Under the pieces are notes generated by a model. It searched no databases. It worked only from the letters and a program-made list of their open reading frames with translations, and was not told where the DNA came from. 64,000 nt of DNA. Source: Callorhinus ursinus (taxonomy: Eukaryota; Chordata; Mammalia; Carnivora; Otariidae). The DNA lies in contig NW_020313044.1 of the NCBI RefSeq assembly GCF_003265705.1, forward strand, positions 4,785,399-4,849,398. The letters are read 5' to 3'. Positions 1 to 12,069 of this stretch are shown piece by piece. Numbering within the stretch: position 1 is the stretch's first letter; every line of letters begins with the position of its first letter. The position numbers were made by a program, and so were the translations under genes.

Positions 1-237
1 AAGGATGGACGTTTTTAAATTTACAGATAAATTTTAAGCTTTATGTCATTTTTGAATAAGTGTTATGTATAGTATAAAATCTAAAAAATATGAAATGATA
101 TATAGTGAAAAGTGTCCATGCGTCTCCTCTCAGGGGTGGGTGATGCCGTGTTGTCCTGGGTATCATCGCAGAGACAGTCTAGCTATCGTCAAGCAAACTC
201 ATGAGTAATTACATAAGTGAGGTCATGCCATCCTCAC

Positions 238-372
238 TGGCTAGCACTTACTTTTTTCTTGATGATTGTTCTGTGTTGGTACATAAGCTTTATAGCTGCA
301 TAGTACTCCACTGTGTGGTTCTCTCAAAATTTATATAACTGATAATATCCTATTGGTGGACACGTTGTTTGT
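238..372 (-). repeat. Old L1 fragment (end of ORF2 region)
   Basis: GCATAGTACTCCACTGTGTG and TATTGGTGGACACGTTGTTT match the reverse complement of the well-known L1 ORF2 3' end. It is strongly diverged and has no open frame. Confidence 0.6.
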
Positions 373-409
373 TAGTATTTTTTCCCAATAATACACTTTA
401 TTCTTTAAA

Positions 410-690
410 GCAGTTTTCAGTTTATGGAAAAATGAGCAGAAAGTACAGAGTTCTCACATTATCTCTTCCAACCCCAATTTCCCCTGTTATTAACATCTAG
501 AATTGGTGTGTTACTTTTGTTAAAATTGATAAGCCAGTATTCATACATTATTATTAACTAAAGTCTGTAGTTTACATTAGGGTTCAGCCTGTGTTGTACA
601 TTATTATGCATAATGACATATGTCCACTATTGCGGAATAGTTTCACAGCCCTAAAAATCCTCTGTGCTCTACCTCTCCAAAATGGCCATC
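410..690. repeat. L1M 3' UTR-type fragment
   Basis: AGTACAGAGTTCTCACATTA, CCCCTGTTATTAACATC and TTTCACAGCCCTAAAAATCC are typical of ancient L1M 3' tails. Similar sequence recurs at 12.3, 40.8 and 46.1 kb in this window. Confidence 0.6.
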
Positions 691-735
691 ACCTTAAATA
701 CCATCTTTAGTTAAAGACAAAAGGAAGATGTTGTT

Positions 736-745
736 NNNNNNNNNN
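736..745. other. Assembly gap (10 N)
   Basis: Ten Ns interrupt intergenic DNA just after an L1M-like stretch. The size is probably a placeholder. Confidence 0.95.
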
Positions 746-2540
746 GATAAGAATCTCTAGAGACTTGGTCATCTCCCTCTTCCTGGTAGAGCGAGGAAGA
801 CACAGCCTTACAAATGGAGGTTTCTCTTATCCATGTACATGTCTCTTACAAAAGGGTAACTTCTGCTCAGTTTTTAGAGCTTCTCCTCTATCTGCAGTTT
901 CTTAAAAATAACCAGCTTGAAGTAATCCTTATGCCAAAGAGGCATATTTTAGGGCAGCAAATTCTGTGCCCCTTCAGAGCCTTTATAACCTACTTGCACC
1001 CCTCCTTTATAGGCCTGTCTCCTGCACCCTGTACTCTGGCCACACCACATGGTTCCTGCTCTCTGAAACATAGCGTGCGGTCCCCACCTGGCCTGCACTT
1101 CAGGGACTGCTCCTCCTGCAGGGTACGGTTAGCTGTCACCTTCTCTCTGCAGCGTTTCCCAGTCCAGTCTACACTCCCCCAACAGAGTCATGGTCCCCTC
1201 CTCTATGTGGATCTTATGGTAGTTTATACACTCATGCAACAGACTTTTAGGGAGCATCTTCCGCCTGCTATTCAGGGTGCTGGTGCTAAGGGTCTGGTAG
1301 GGACATATGGCTATGAAGCCCAGCTCTCAGATGGTTGAAAGTTCTTTGAAGAAAATAAAACCAACTAAGGTGCTGCAAGAAGCCAGTGTAGTCGGGGAAG
1401 GGCCCTTGGAGGAGGCGACATTCAAGAAGGGACTAGAGGGGAGAGTATTCAAGGTGGAAGAAACAGCAAGTGCACAGTCACATAGCCTTGTGTGCAAACC
1501 TGGGGGAGCAGTTCTGCTTCCCGCTGTCTCTCCTACTCTTGTAAGGAAGTGGACAGTCCTGCTTGAGTTCATCTGTGCATGCTTGGTGGTCAGCCCAGGT
1601 CAGGGATGCAAGAGGGACTGGGCAGGCCTGTCTCTGGTGTGTGTGTGGCAGCGGGGTGGAGGGGGGGTGCTCCTGTGCTTCCCAGAAAACACTCTCCCCC
1701 TCATTCTCCCAGCTGGGCACTGATGACTTTGTTTGCCGAAGCAGTTGAGCCCTTGATACCAAACCCCAATTATCTGAGAGAAGGCTATTGCCTCTTTAAA
1801 GAGTTCAAAAGCCCAGACTTTTTATAAATAGCTCTGGCCTTTCACCAGCCCTTAAGACTGCAATTTATGGCCCACTTCCCCAGAGGCAGACAGACCAACA
1901 GACAGGTTACTTCCCTTGGAGCCAGGTTCCTACAATTGTGGGATGCTCCCACTTCCTCTTTGCATTTTATGACCTCCTGGCAGCTAATCCTGAAATGGGT
2001 TCCACGGGAAGGAGGTGAATTGTGCATGGCTGCAGCTGCCTCGGAAGCCAGAGGCCCAGCAGACTCAGGAAAGAACTGGCAGGCTCTGGGGAGGCCCAGG
2101 CAGCCTGGCCTCTTGGCCGTGGCTGGCTCCTTTGGTTCCCAGGGCCTTTCCCCAGCGAGACACCAAGAGTGAAGGCCTTCACGTGACAGGTCAGCTGTGC
2201 GGTCTGCCGCAGAAGGACGGACAAAAACCTTGGTTCATAATCTCATAATCTAGTGGGGTAATGCGGCAAAAATGGGAAATTTTGCTCGTCACATAAAAAC
2301 ATCACTCTTTCTTTTAGAGCACATCTTTATTGCCTTTAATTACTGAACTCCAGTAGGTCTTATGACATCTTTATGACAGACAATGAAATTGAGGCAGAGA
2401 CTAGCCCACGTTGCTTAGCTAAGAGGTCACAGGTCCAGATTCTGATCTTGGCTTCAAATGCTGGGTTGGGGGTCAGAGGCACCAAGAGCAGGGGGGTGTC
2501 AGGGAAAAGAGTGGCCTTTGGGATGGGTGGGTCAGCTTTC
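746..2540. other. Intergenic DNA, nothing recognised
   Basis: Unique-looking sequence follows the gap. Open frames at 814-1338 and 1307-1723 are long for chance, but they have no domain and no conserved composition, and they overlap frames on the other strand. A TATA/MEF2-like word TTTTTATAAATAGC at about 1819 may be regulatory. Confidence 0.4.
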
Positions 2541-2559
2541 AAGAAGGAGGAAGGATTTT

Positions 2560-2743
2560 GGGCGCCTGGGTGGCTCAGTTGGTTAAGCGACTGCCTTCAG
2601 CTCAGGTCATGATCCTGGAGTCCCAGGATCGAGTCCCGCATCGGGCTCCCTGCTCAGCAAGGAGTCTGCTTCTCCCTCTGACCCTCTTCCCTCTCGTGCT
2701 CTCTCTCTCTCAAATAAATAAATAAAATCTTAAAAAAAAATAA
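2560..2743 (+). repeat. Can-SINE, full length
   Basis: The copy is flanked by a perfect 19-bp target duplication (2541-2559 and 2744-2762, AAGAAGGAGGAAGGATTTT). The body has CCTGGAGTCCCAGGATCGAG and CTCTGACCCTC, a variant I associate with pinnipeds and other arctoids. The intact duplication indicates a fairly young insertion. Confidence 0.95.
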
Positions 2744-3754
2744 AAGAAGGAGGAAGGATTTTAAGAGGGGATGTAGTAGAAAAGGCAGAGTCTGTCATGG
2801 GACACTGACACTGGGCCAGACCAGAGCTTGTGGAGGCCCAAGCCTCCTGATAGTTCTCTGCAGGTCTTTGCCACAGATCACCAGCTTCACCTGTTCCACA
2901 GCCTTTTCTCTAGTTCGTCTCCTCTCAGAATATTCTGATGGGTGAGGAAGTGGTCAGGATCATGGTCTATGAATTCAAACCCCTCTTACCAGCCCTGGGA
3001 CTTTGAACAGATTGCCCTCCTTTTCCTTCCCTCTCCCATCAACTTGATAACAGCAGGACCGGGGTGGATGCCACAATGGTAGCTGATGGTATATTCTTTC
3101 TGCAATTGTTGCCCCCAGTCAGTGCTTCTCTTTCTCAAGTACAGCTCCTAACTTGTCATTTGCCCTGCTCAAAAAATCAAGACTGAACATGTTATTTTAG
3201 TACTCAAGGGCCCCTAAGGTCTGATCCTAAAATCCCCCACAGTCAGACCATCTTCAGATGGTCTGAAATCCTCAGAGAATGGGGGCATACTGTATTCATG
3301 GCCTGTGACAGTAGAAAGAACACCAAATTGGGAGTCAAGAAAAGCCAGTGTTGAAATCCCGGCTCTTCCAGTGGCCCCGTATGCCAGGGAAATGAACTTC
3401 CCAGAGTCTCAGCAGCCTTGCCTGTATGGAGGGGAGGGGAGGTTCCTTCTCCTCTACCGGCTGCTCTGAGAGGCTGACACCACATGCTTTGCCTTCTGGA
3501 ACACTGTGGGTGCTCCTTCAGTGTGTTCCCTTGTCTTCATTTCAATAATATATTCATTTCATGCCATATTTATGAAAGGGGCTCTGCTAAAAATTCATAA
3601 TACCCGGGCTCAACAGCAGAACTTACGCTGTGGCCTTGCCTTCAGATTTCCCATCATGCCTGTGTCTGGTTTCCCCACCCAGATGGCCAGGCTTCTCCTG
3701 GGTAGACTCCAGGTCTGTGTTGTTCATCCCAGGTCCTGGCCTGACAAGTCATCA

Positions 3755-3795
3755 GCGGTCAATAAATATTTATTGGATGAATTCATTATTGAAGA
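3755..3795 (+). repeat. L2/MIR-type 3' end
   Basis: AATAAATATTTATTGGATGA followed by ATTCATTATTG is the typical end of these ancient elements. Confidence 0.5.
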
Positions 3796-4124
3796 GAAGC
3801 CTTGAGCACCATGTTCAGTGTCTAGGAGGCATGTTTGAAACACATGCTTTGAATCTCAAAGGCCTCAGAAAGTAAATTCATGCTCCTAAGAATTTGATAA
3901 TGAATCAGAATCAGCAGGTAAGTCACGGCCATGGGACCCGGATAGCAATGATGAAAGAGCATCTCTGCAATAAGGAAGGGGGTTCCTAGTGTGAGCAGCT
4001 CTCCTTAGTTCTGCTCTGGGCCTCCTGGCTCAGAGGTCCCTCTCCCTCTGGGGGAGTGCGTTCTCGTGTTACAGGGCGCCTACCAAGTCCTCTGTCATTG
4101 ACATTTTATAGCCACTGTTCCTTT

Positions 4125-4290
4125 TAATCCCAACACCAACCGTATAAGGGGAGAATTAGGATCCCTATTTTACATAAGAGAAATTAAGGCGAAGAAAGGA
4201 CAAGTAACCCATCCAGGTTCCCCCGTCAGTGGGCGGTGGAGCCATGATCTGAACCTGAGGCCAGCCCTGGGATCCTTGGTCTTTGAATTA
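4125..4290 (-). repeat. MIR copy
   Basis: CCCTATTTTACATAAGAGAA, then an AAGTAACCCATCCAGG tract and GGTGGAGCCATGATCTGAAC, read as the reverse complement of the MIR core and tRNA-like region. Confidence 0.6.
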
Positions 4291-5079
4291 CCCCATACTT
4301 CCTGCACTGGCCAGGTTAGCCCACTGTGGCTTTCAAACTGTACGTCTATCATTCTTTTCTTGGCACCCATTTCCCACACTAGCAGGACCACTTTGAAAGA
4401 CTAGACCAACTCATCAGAGTATGTTTTCAGCCGTGGACAAGCCCAAACTGCTCTGTGTGCTGGGTGCTGGCAGCACTGGGCTGTGTGCTTCCGACAGTCC
4501 CCGAAGGGGGTTGAAACTCAGGGCAAGTGGAAACTTCCCCCAGTGTCGTGCTCAGAGATGGAATTTTTTTCTCTCCCAGTTTTGAAACTGGAGGACTAGG
4601 GCTGCAGTCTGGGCTGGGCTCCTCCAGGTTTGGTGATTTATTTGTCAGGTGGCTTTGGTACATACACTCCTCTGGAGGAATTTGTTGTAGAGGGAAGTGG
4701 AGATACAAGGAGACTCATGGGGCTCCAGTCCCCCACTGCCCCTCAACCCTCACCCAGAGGTGAACAATGACAGTTCCCCAGCTCTGCACCCGGACCCCAA
4801 GCTGGGTGCTTGATTGCTAAAGAGATACTGTCTGGGCACCAGGAAACAATTAGTTGATGTTGTGTTATTTAGGCTGGAGCCAGAGTGAGGTTAGGGACTT
4901 GGGTGGGAGATCTGAAAATTTATTAGCTCTCTCCTTCCCTTTTTCACACAAATGTACACTAATCCCCTTGAGCTGTGGGTTCACTGAGCCAATAGAAAGG
5001 TCAAGTTGACTTCCTCCCTTGCTCCTTCCCTTCCTTCTAGCTTGAACGCTGGCTTCACTGTTTGGGTGGCAATTTGCTT

Positions 5080-5215
5080 AAATTTTGAAAGCCTCAGTTT
5101 CCTTACCTGTAAAATAGCCAAAAATGTATCACCTCATAGTTTGTTGTGAGGCTCAGATGAGTGAATGCATTTTTAAGTGTTTGGCATGGAAGCTGGCACC
5201 TGAAAAGGACATACT
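5080..5215 (+). repeat. MIR copy
   Basis: GCCTCAGTTTCCTTACCTGT, followed by a TTGTTGTGAGGCTCAGATGAG block and TTTGGCATGG, follows MIR order. Confidence 0.65.
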
Positions 5216-5439
5216 AAATGTAATCTTTCACTGTTGCTGTTGTTGACTTGGCAAACAGGGACTGTTAATGTACTTTGTGCCATGCATTGTGCTGGGTGTT
5301 GGATATAGTCCATGCTTTCCAGTGACACCCTGCTGGTAGGAAGAAATGGCCCGTGAAACACCCAGCTGCAACACAGCATGGTAGATGAAATGACAAATGG
5401 AACACAATATTAGGACTTAGGATATGCCAGGCACTCTGT

Positions 5440-5590
5440 GAAGCTCATTACTCATCTTATTCATTTAATCTTCACAACAGTCTCATGAGGCAGATACTAG
5501 TATTTTCTCCACTTTTCAGATGTGGGAACTACAGCACAGAGGAGTGAAGTAACCTGCCCAAGTCCACCCAGCTGTTGGAAGTGGGATGGG
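5440..5590 (-). repeat. MIR copy
   Basis: CAACAGTCTCATGAGGCAGA, TTTTCAGATGTGGGAAC and a GTAACCTGCCCAAG core are present in MIR reverse order. A related copy with the same flank lies at 7840-7950. Confidence 0.65.
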
Positions 5591-5892
5591 AAGCCAGGCA
5601 GACTGTACAGGATCCAGCCTAGGGCTGGAGTGGCTGCATGGAAGAAAAGATGTCTGAGTTGATCTTGAAGGTCCAGTAGGCTAAGAAGGCCAAGCAGGAG
5701 TGAACAGGGGGGAGGAACAGCATGTGGGGTCCCTTCTACTTGGGGTTTGCTCTTGCCCAGCTCTGTAAGGTTCACCACTTGACTTGGTTTCCTTTGTAAT
5801 CTTTAAAATAAGAATCCCACCTGAAATTTAAAAAAAAAAAAAGAGTATTATGTTTTTAGCAAAAAAAAAAAAAAAATTCAAACCTTATTGTG

Positions 5893-6082
5893 GGGGCACC
5901 TGGGTGGCTCAGACAGTTAAGCTTCTGCCTTCAGCTCAGGTCATGATCTCAGGGTCCTGGGATCGAGCCCCATGTTGGGCTCCCTGCTCGGCCGGGAGTC
6001 TGCTTCTCTCTCTCCCTCTGCTGCTCTCCCTCTCTCTCACTCACTCTCTCAAATAAATAAATAAAATCTTAAAAAAAACCCA
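5893..6082 (+). repeat. Can-SINE
   Basis: A 13-bp duplication AAACCTTATTGTG is present at 5880-5892 and 6083-6095. It inserted beside an existing poly(A) run (5859-5876). Confidence 0.93.
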
Positions 6083-6558
6083 AAACCTTATTGTGATATC
6101 CAAGCGTGCATATTCCTTCTATCTTCATGGAATCTACTGATATTTTTCTAAGCATTTCTTTCGCTATCATTAATCAAATCACTAATCAAAATATTCATTT
6201 GAGGAGGACAAAGGAAAGAAACAAGAAAGATGTTTCGGATTTTGGAAATCATCATTTATCAATGACCTTGTTGTATTTCACTCAACCTACATTTTTCAGT
6301 CGTATTCAAAAGAATTCATGAGACTTTCACAAAGGCCTTGAACTGGCTCATACTTTTGTGATAGTAATTTTATCAAAGAAGAAGTCCAATGAACTTGCTC
6401 TTTGTGAATCTGTGCTGGTTTCTGGTGACCATAGCTTTCTTTTCTAGGCGCTCATAAGTCACTAGTTTGCCAATATAATCAAGAATTTTGCCCAGGACCA
6501 ATGATGCATTCATAGGCTTCAGTTTGATAAGTGCAAATACTTAATAAATTCTTTTTTA

Positions 6559-6751
6559 TTTTTATTTATTTATTTTTTAAAGATTTTATTTTATTTATTT
6601 GAGAGAGAGAGCACGAGAGGGGGGAGGGTCAGAGGAAGAAGCAGACTCCCCACTGAGCAGGGAGCCCGATGCGGGACTCGATCCTGGGACTCCAGGATCA
6701 CGACCTGAGCTGAAGGCAGTCACCTAACCAACTGAGCCACCCAGGCGCCCC
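6559..6751 (-). repeat. Can-SINE
   Basis: The element reads T-rich tail to CAGGCGCCCC head on the plus strand. A perfect 16-bp duplication lies at 6543-6558 and 6752-6767 (AATAAATTCTTTTTTA). Confidence 0.95.
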
Positions 6752-6879
6752 AATAAATTCTTTTTTAATATTAAAAAAGAAAAAATATGAGTCCACTTAG
6801 TAGTATGATAATTGTGAGGACTGAACAAAAGGATGTGTAGTTTGTAAAATGCCTTCTACAGTGCCAGGGTGCATAAGTG

Positions 6880-7007
6880 TTCAGTAAATTCATTCATTCA
6901 CTCATTCATTCATTCATCCATCCAGCACATTTTTATTAAGCACCTACCATGAGCCAGGCACTGTCCTGGACATTAGGAATATAGTGGTTAAAAAGACAAC
7001 CTCCTTG
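6880..7007 (+). repeat. ATTC-rich start of an ancient interspersed repeat
   Basis: A CATTCATT run leads into AAGCACCTACCATGAGCCAG and GGCACTGTCCTGGACATTAGG, the shared opening of an ancient repeat family that recurs at 39.5, 42.5, 44.7 and 62.8 kb. The copy continues after the SINE at 7008. Confidence 0.55.
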
Positions 7008-7170
7008 GGCGCCTGGGTCACTCAGTCAGTTAAGCGTCTGCCTTCAGTTCGGGTCATGATCCCAGGGTCCTGGGGTCAAGTCCCGCATCTCCCTGTGCCT
7101 CTGCCTCTCTCTCTCTGTCTCTCTCTGTCTCTCATGAATAAATAAATAAAATCTTAAAAAAAGTAAAAGT
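7008..7170 (+). repeat. Can-SINE, shortened body
   Basis: An 18-bp duplication AAAAAGACAACCTCCTTG lies at 6990-7007 and 7171-7188. The body jumps from GTCCCGCATC to CTCCCTGTGCC, so the middle (GGGCTCCCTGC..) is missing. Confidence 0.93.
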
Positions 7171-7188
7171 AAAAAGACAACCTCCTTG

Positions 7189-8310
7189 CCTTCTCATAGA
7201 GTTTACATTCTAGTGGGCAAGACAGACAATAAAAAAGTAATCAAAAATGTATATGTCATATAAGAGCAGGTAGTGGCAAAATGTAAAATAGGATGAGGGG
7301 AGGTGGGAGGTTGAAATGGGGATTGTTCAGGGACAGGGAGGTGAGATAGGCCTTTCTGAAGAGGTGACAATTAAGCAAAATCCTGAGTGAAGTAAGGGAA
7401 TGAGATATGCAAGTATCTGGGCAAAGAGCTTTCTAGACCAAGGAACCAGCAAATGCAAAGACCCTGAGGCAGAACATGCTTGAGGAGATGGAAGAACCTC
7501 AAGGAAGCCCATGTGGCAGGAAGGAAGTGAGTAAAAGGAAGCAGAGTCAGGGAAGGTATAGTCAGGGACAGATCATAGGGAACCCTATTGGCCTCAGTTA
7601 CTGTTTTAAATCGGCCTTTAGATACTGTTTTAAATGAAATGAGAAGCCAGTAGGGAGTGTGTGAGCAGAGGAATGACTTCTGATTTTGTGCTAGGAGTTA
7701 GTATGGTCCATGCCTTCCAGTAACACCCAATCTAGTGGGAAGAAAGGACTCTTAAAAAACTAATTATTATACTCATGGTAAGTGAAATGACAGACAAATC
7801 ATAATACTAGGACTTACTATGTGCCAAGCACTCTTACCTAATTTAATCTTCACACTAGTCTCGTGAGGCAGGTACTATTATTCTCCCTCTTGTTTAGATG
7901 CAGACACTGAAGCACGAAGAAATGAAAGAAACCTGCCTCCAGTCATCCAACTGCTCAGTGTTCTCAGTAAATTCCCTCTGGCCACTGTGCAGAGAATCAG
8001 CTAAGTGTAGGGGTTGCAAGAGACAGCAGGGAGCTGTGGTAGGAAGCCGGTACAATAATGGACATGAGAGAGGATGATGGGTGGCTTGGATGGTGGCGGA
8101 GGGGGTGAGACAACAGATCAGATCCTGGATTTATCTGAATGCAAACCAATGCAATTTGCTGCTGGCTCAGATGTGGGGTGGGAAGTAAAGAAAGGAGCCA
8201 AGAATGAGCCCAAGATTTTGGGGCTGAGCTACTGGGTAAATTAAATATTTGCTAAGATAGGGGAAAGCTGCAGCAAGAGCAGGTTAGGAGAGAAAGTCAC
8301 AACTTTGGCT
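7189..8310 (+). repeat. Long copy of an ancient interspersed repeat (family not assigned)
   Basis: Ordered landmarks are GAGTTTACATTCTAGTGGGC, GCAAAGACCCTGAGGCAGAA, AGAGCTTTCTAGACC and TCTGAATGCAAACC. They match a common eutherian-age LINE-like consensus known from many mammalian introns. The interior is diverged and holds a MIR-like piece at 7840-7950 and no open frame above 61 codons. Confidence 0.5.
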
Positions 8311-9410
8311 TGTTTAAAACACGTAAAAATGCGTGTTTACTGAATGGATGAAAATGGCCATCCTTCCCATGCTTTTTTGTAGTTGAGGGACATCTGTGGT
8401 TAAAATAGTTAAAAAGTGCTTCTCAGTCAAGTCCTCCCCCTCCCCCTTGCATCCCCCTCCCCCCACTCCACCCAGGGTTCCAGAGAGAGGCTATCCCTGT
8501 GTGACCTTCTCAAGCTGTTTTTACACCTTTAACTTTGTTTTGGCAGCTTTGACCTGAAGAGAGCAGTTTCACCTCAACTTGTACTGGGGTCAAGGGGAGG
8601 CATCCTGCCTTGAACTCTCTCCCTGCCTCCCTCCCCACACGGCCCCCCCAGCCCAGAAGCACTTTTTTGAATGTAGATTATAGTCCCTGCTGGCCCCAGG
8701 AAAGGTGGAGGTGGGTTGGGATTATGATTGGAGGTGTGAAGTCTCTCTCCCCAGCCAGAGGAAGGCCTGGCGATTCAGTGAGCGGAGGTGCTATCCGTTA
8801 GGAAGGAAAATAGCACACAGCAGGGAGATCTTTATCTGAACCATTTGTCTGCCATCCCCTGCCCCCCTGGGGGCTCACAGCCTCTTCCTGCTCTTGCCCT
8901 GTGAGGGGGGCGTGACTGAGTTCTAAAAACCTGCCAGCCCAGTTCATCTCAGCCATCTTTTATTTGGGCAGTTCTTGCAGATTTCTCTTTAACTTTGTTT
9001 TATGGCGCGTGTGCGTGTTGTAGGGACCAGGTCCTGGGAGGGCCTCCCACGGAAGACCCTATCTTTATCCCGGGGCTCACACCTCAGAACAGCCTTCTCT
9101 GACCACTGTGTGGGTCATTCTCCACCAGGTCACCTGATTTCCCTGTAACACTTTTCACTCGCTGAAGTAGTAGAGATTCACTGACCTTCCACCAGGAGAG
9201 GAAGCTGCTCTGTCTGTCCCTCTTTTCCCTCAGGACTTCCCAGGCACCTGAGACCCCACCTCCCCGTGTCCCTCTCTGGATCTGAGCTTTCTTTGTCTCT
9301 CCCCCTGCCCCTGTCTCTGTGATTCTTTCTCTTCCTCTCTGTCCCTCTGTTTCTCTATTTCTGTCTCCCTCTCTCTTCTTCCTGGTCTCCCACTCATCCT
9401 CTCTCTCCTT
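8311..9410. other. Intergenic DNA with a CT-rich tract
   Basis: No gene was recognised. The stretch 9280-9400 is a CT-rich low-complexity tract (CTCTGTCCCTCTG and similar words), and it explains the Arg/Glu-rich open frame on the minus strand. Confidence 0.45.
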
Positions 9411-9420
9411 GTTCTGACTT

Positions 9421-9600
9421 TTTTTTTTCTTCAAGATTTTATTTATTCATTTGACACAGAGAGAGAGAGAGAGAGAGAGCACAAGCAGGGGGAGTGGGAG
9501 AGGGAGAGGGAGAAGCAGGCGCCCCGCTGAGCAGGGAGCCTGGGATCACGACCTGAGCCGCAGGGCAGACGCTTAGCTGACTGAGCCACCCAGGCGCCCC
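9421..9600 (-). repeat. Can-SINE with internal deletion
   Basis: A 10-bp duplication GTTCTGACTT lies at 9411-9420 and 9601-9610. GGGAGCCTGGGATCACGACC shows that the CGATGCGGGGCTCGATCCCAG part has been lost. Confidence 0.93.
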
Positions 9601-9669
9601 GTTCTGACTTCTTTATTGTGTTTTTACCTCGTGGTAACTGCTATATGTACACACACACGTGTTGACCCC

Positions 9670-9840
9670 TGACAGGAGTCTATGTGAGATGGGTCATTAC
9701 TGTCCCCATTTTTCAGATGGGGAAATGGATGCTTAGGCAGAGACCTGGTGACTTGTCTGTCCATACAGCTGGTGTAGGGTCCAGCTGGGATTTGAACCCA
9801 GATTTTCTGATGCTTATGCTCTATGTTAGGCCATGGTTCT
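9670..9840 (-). repeat. MIR copy
   Basis: CCCATTTTTCAGATGGGGAA, then GGGATTTGAACCCAGATTTT, is the reverse MIR core followed by its tRNA-derived part. Confidence 0.65.
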
Positions 9841-11086
9841 GACAGAAAACAAATACTCTTTTCTGAGGACATGGTGATCTCCACTCTGCTGCTGCAACAG
9901 GTGAAGATGAGGCTGGGAAGGCCAAGAGGGTGCATGGATGGATGGGTTTGTGAGGTCACACCTTGTAGTCACCCCTCATGCGCACTCTGCTCCTGAGAGA
10001 AGTGGGGAGTCCCTTTGCTCTCCGTCTAGGTGCCGTCTGCAGGCCTGCTTGGTTTAGTTGTAACCTGACGGCCAGAGAAACTTGGGGAAATTAGAGGTGG
10101 GAGGAGAGAAGCACCTACAAACTGCAGCTACCAGTTCATCTGTGACAATATGACTGGAAATCTGACTCCAGCAGACCCTTTTGGGGAAAGAAGTGGCAAG
10201 AAGGACAGAATAAAACTCGCTTCTTACTGACCCTGCCAGAAGCACGAGCTCTTCACACTTCAACAAGGAGCTAGAAAGATGATGATGGGTCAATCTACAC
10301 TGCAGTCTTCCAGGCAACGTTCTCAAGACAAGTCTGGGGCAGCCTTGGACGTAGCTGTGCACCTGCTGGCCTGACCTCGCAGGGAGAAGTTCCTGTTGGA
10401 GAGCAGGTGAGAAACATTCACCTGATGCTTTGCACCGCTGGCCTCACCCTGAGTGGACTGGTAATCATTATTTACAAGGCTGGCTTATTCACACCACCGA
10501 AGCCAGGAGAGGCAGGATGGAGACAGCTTCTAACAAACGAGTTATTTATATCTCCATCCCAGACCTCAGAAGGAAAATTCCCATACTTAGACATTCCTAG
10601 ATGGCCTGCGACACAGGATATTTAAAGTAACAATGGGCCAAATTCCTGCTCACATTTTTGGCAGTGATCCAGTCTGAAAGTCCACAAGAAAGACGTGGGG
10701 CTGTGTAGCTTCAGCAGAGGGGGGAAAAAAGACTGTTTCTAATTTGGGATTTATTTAAGGTCTGACTTCCCCCTTCCTTCCTGGAATTACAAGGAAAATA
10801 TTATTTTGATTTCAGAGACAACATTCTATGTAATCTACTTTGGAAGGTTTTAGGAGTTGTAGCTCTGGGGTAGCCCACCTTCAAAAGAGGGAATGTTAAA
10901 TTAACTAATAGGATACACTTTGAAACACTGTAGAACTCCTTCTACATTAATTTGTTTACTTGGGGGTGGAAACAGCTGCTACCTCTGGGTAGTCGGGTAG
11001 CCAGACTCTGATGCTGCAAACGACTCTCTAGAACTGGACATAGCCCTCTACAAAAGTTACCGGCCCATTTAAGACATAACGTGGTA
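9841..11086. other. Intergenic DNA, nothing recognised
   Basis: No repeat family or coding signal was recognised. Open frames on both strands are near 100 codons or less and show no domain. Confidence 0.4.
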
Positions 11087-11194
11087 GGGCCACCTGGCTG
11101 GCTCAGTTGGTGGAGTGTGTGACCCTTGATCTCAGGGCTGTGGGTTCAAGCCCCACCTTGGATGTAGAGATTATTTAAAAATAAAAAAAATCTA
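11087..11194 (+). repeat. Short, older Can-SINE (tRNA-like type)
   Basis: CACCTGGCTGGCTCAGTTGG, GTGGGTTCAAGCCCCACCTT and TAGAGATTATTTAAAAATAA mark the short variant that lacks the CT-rich body. A second SINE follows directly. Confidence 0.85.
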
Positions 11195-11360
11195 GGGGCA
11201 CCTGGGTGCCTCAGTCAGTTAAACATCCAACTCTTGATTTTGGCTTGGGTCATGGTCTCAGGGTCATGAAATCGAGCCCCGTGTCGGGCTCTACACTCAC
11301 TGTGAAGTCCGCTTGTGATTCTCTCTCCCTCTTCCTCTGCCCCTCCCTCTGTGCATGACA
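11195..11360 (+). repeat. Can-SINE, 3' truncated
   Basis: The head GGGGCACCTGGGTGCCTCAG and body through CCCTCCCTCTGTGCATGAC are present, but no A-rich tail follows. It lies head to tail with the preceding short SINE. Confidence 0.85.
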
Positions 11361-12058
11361 GGGTTGAAAACGATGACTTCTTGTACTTACACAGTTGTTC
11401 AGAGCTTAAGGCCCCTCCCAAACCTAGGATCTTTCTAAATGCCAGTCTTCTCAAGAAGCAGAGAATGTACCAACTCCATCGGCTAGGATGCCTTCAATTA
11501 CAAGTCATGAAAATTATCCAGCTCAAACTGGCTTTAATTATAAGAAAGATGTGTTCACTTCTATAAAAGAAGTCTCCAGATATAGTGACTTCAGGATTGG
11601 CTAATTAGGCAGCCCAGTGATATCACAAAGGTGCCAGCGTCTCTCCCTGTCTTCTCTCTGCCATCCAGCTTCTGGCCCTTATCCTCAGATTAGCTCCCTT
11701 CATGGTATTAAGAAGATTGCAGTTCCCATGTCACAAAGACACTACAGTGTATTCCTTTCTTCCTTGTGTCTCGTTTTATGAATGAAGAAACTTCCCAGAA
11801 ACCCTCAGCAGATTTCCCCCCCCCCCCGCATCCCATTAGTTGTCACTGTACCACGTGTCCATGCAGAACCAGTCACTGGCAAAGGGACTGGGGCCAACAT
11901 GCTTTGATGATACTCCTTAGAGTTTATCTGTGACTAGAATTACATTTCCCTTAATCACACAGTGAAGGGATGAACTCTGGAAGAAACTTGGGGTAGGTTA
12001 GGCAAGGTCTTGTAGTCTTTGGTGAGGAGTTGGACTTTCATTCTAAGTTCAATGGGAA
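11361..12058. other. Intergenic DNA with a C-run and ancient repeat tail
   Basis: A C12 run lies near 11816-11827. From about 11960, TGGACTTTCATTCTAAGTTC and AATGGGAAGAAACTGAAG belong to the ancient repeat family seen at 7.2 kb, orientation plus. Confidence 0.45.
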
Positions 12059-12069
12059 GAAACTGAAGA

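Larger units (their letters stand above)
2763..5879. other. Intergenic DNA with ancient repeat remnants
   Basis: Apart from the MIR and L2-like pieces listed separately (3755-3795, 4125-4290, 5080-5215, 5440-5590), nothing coding was seen. Open frames in this stretch are shorter than 100 codons and carry no domain. Confidence 0.45.

Noticed and set aside
6892..6920. Spaced CATTCATT words as a possible CRISPR-like array
   Set aside because: The words are a simple repeat at the start of an ancient element in a mammalian genome, with no spacers.
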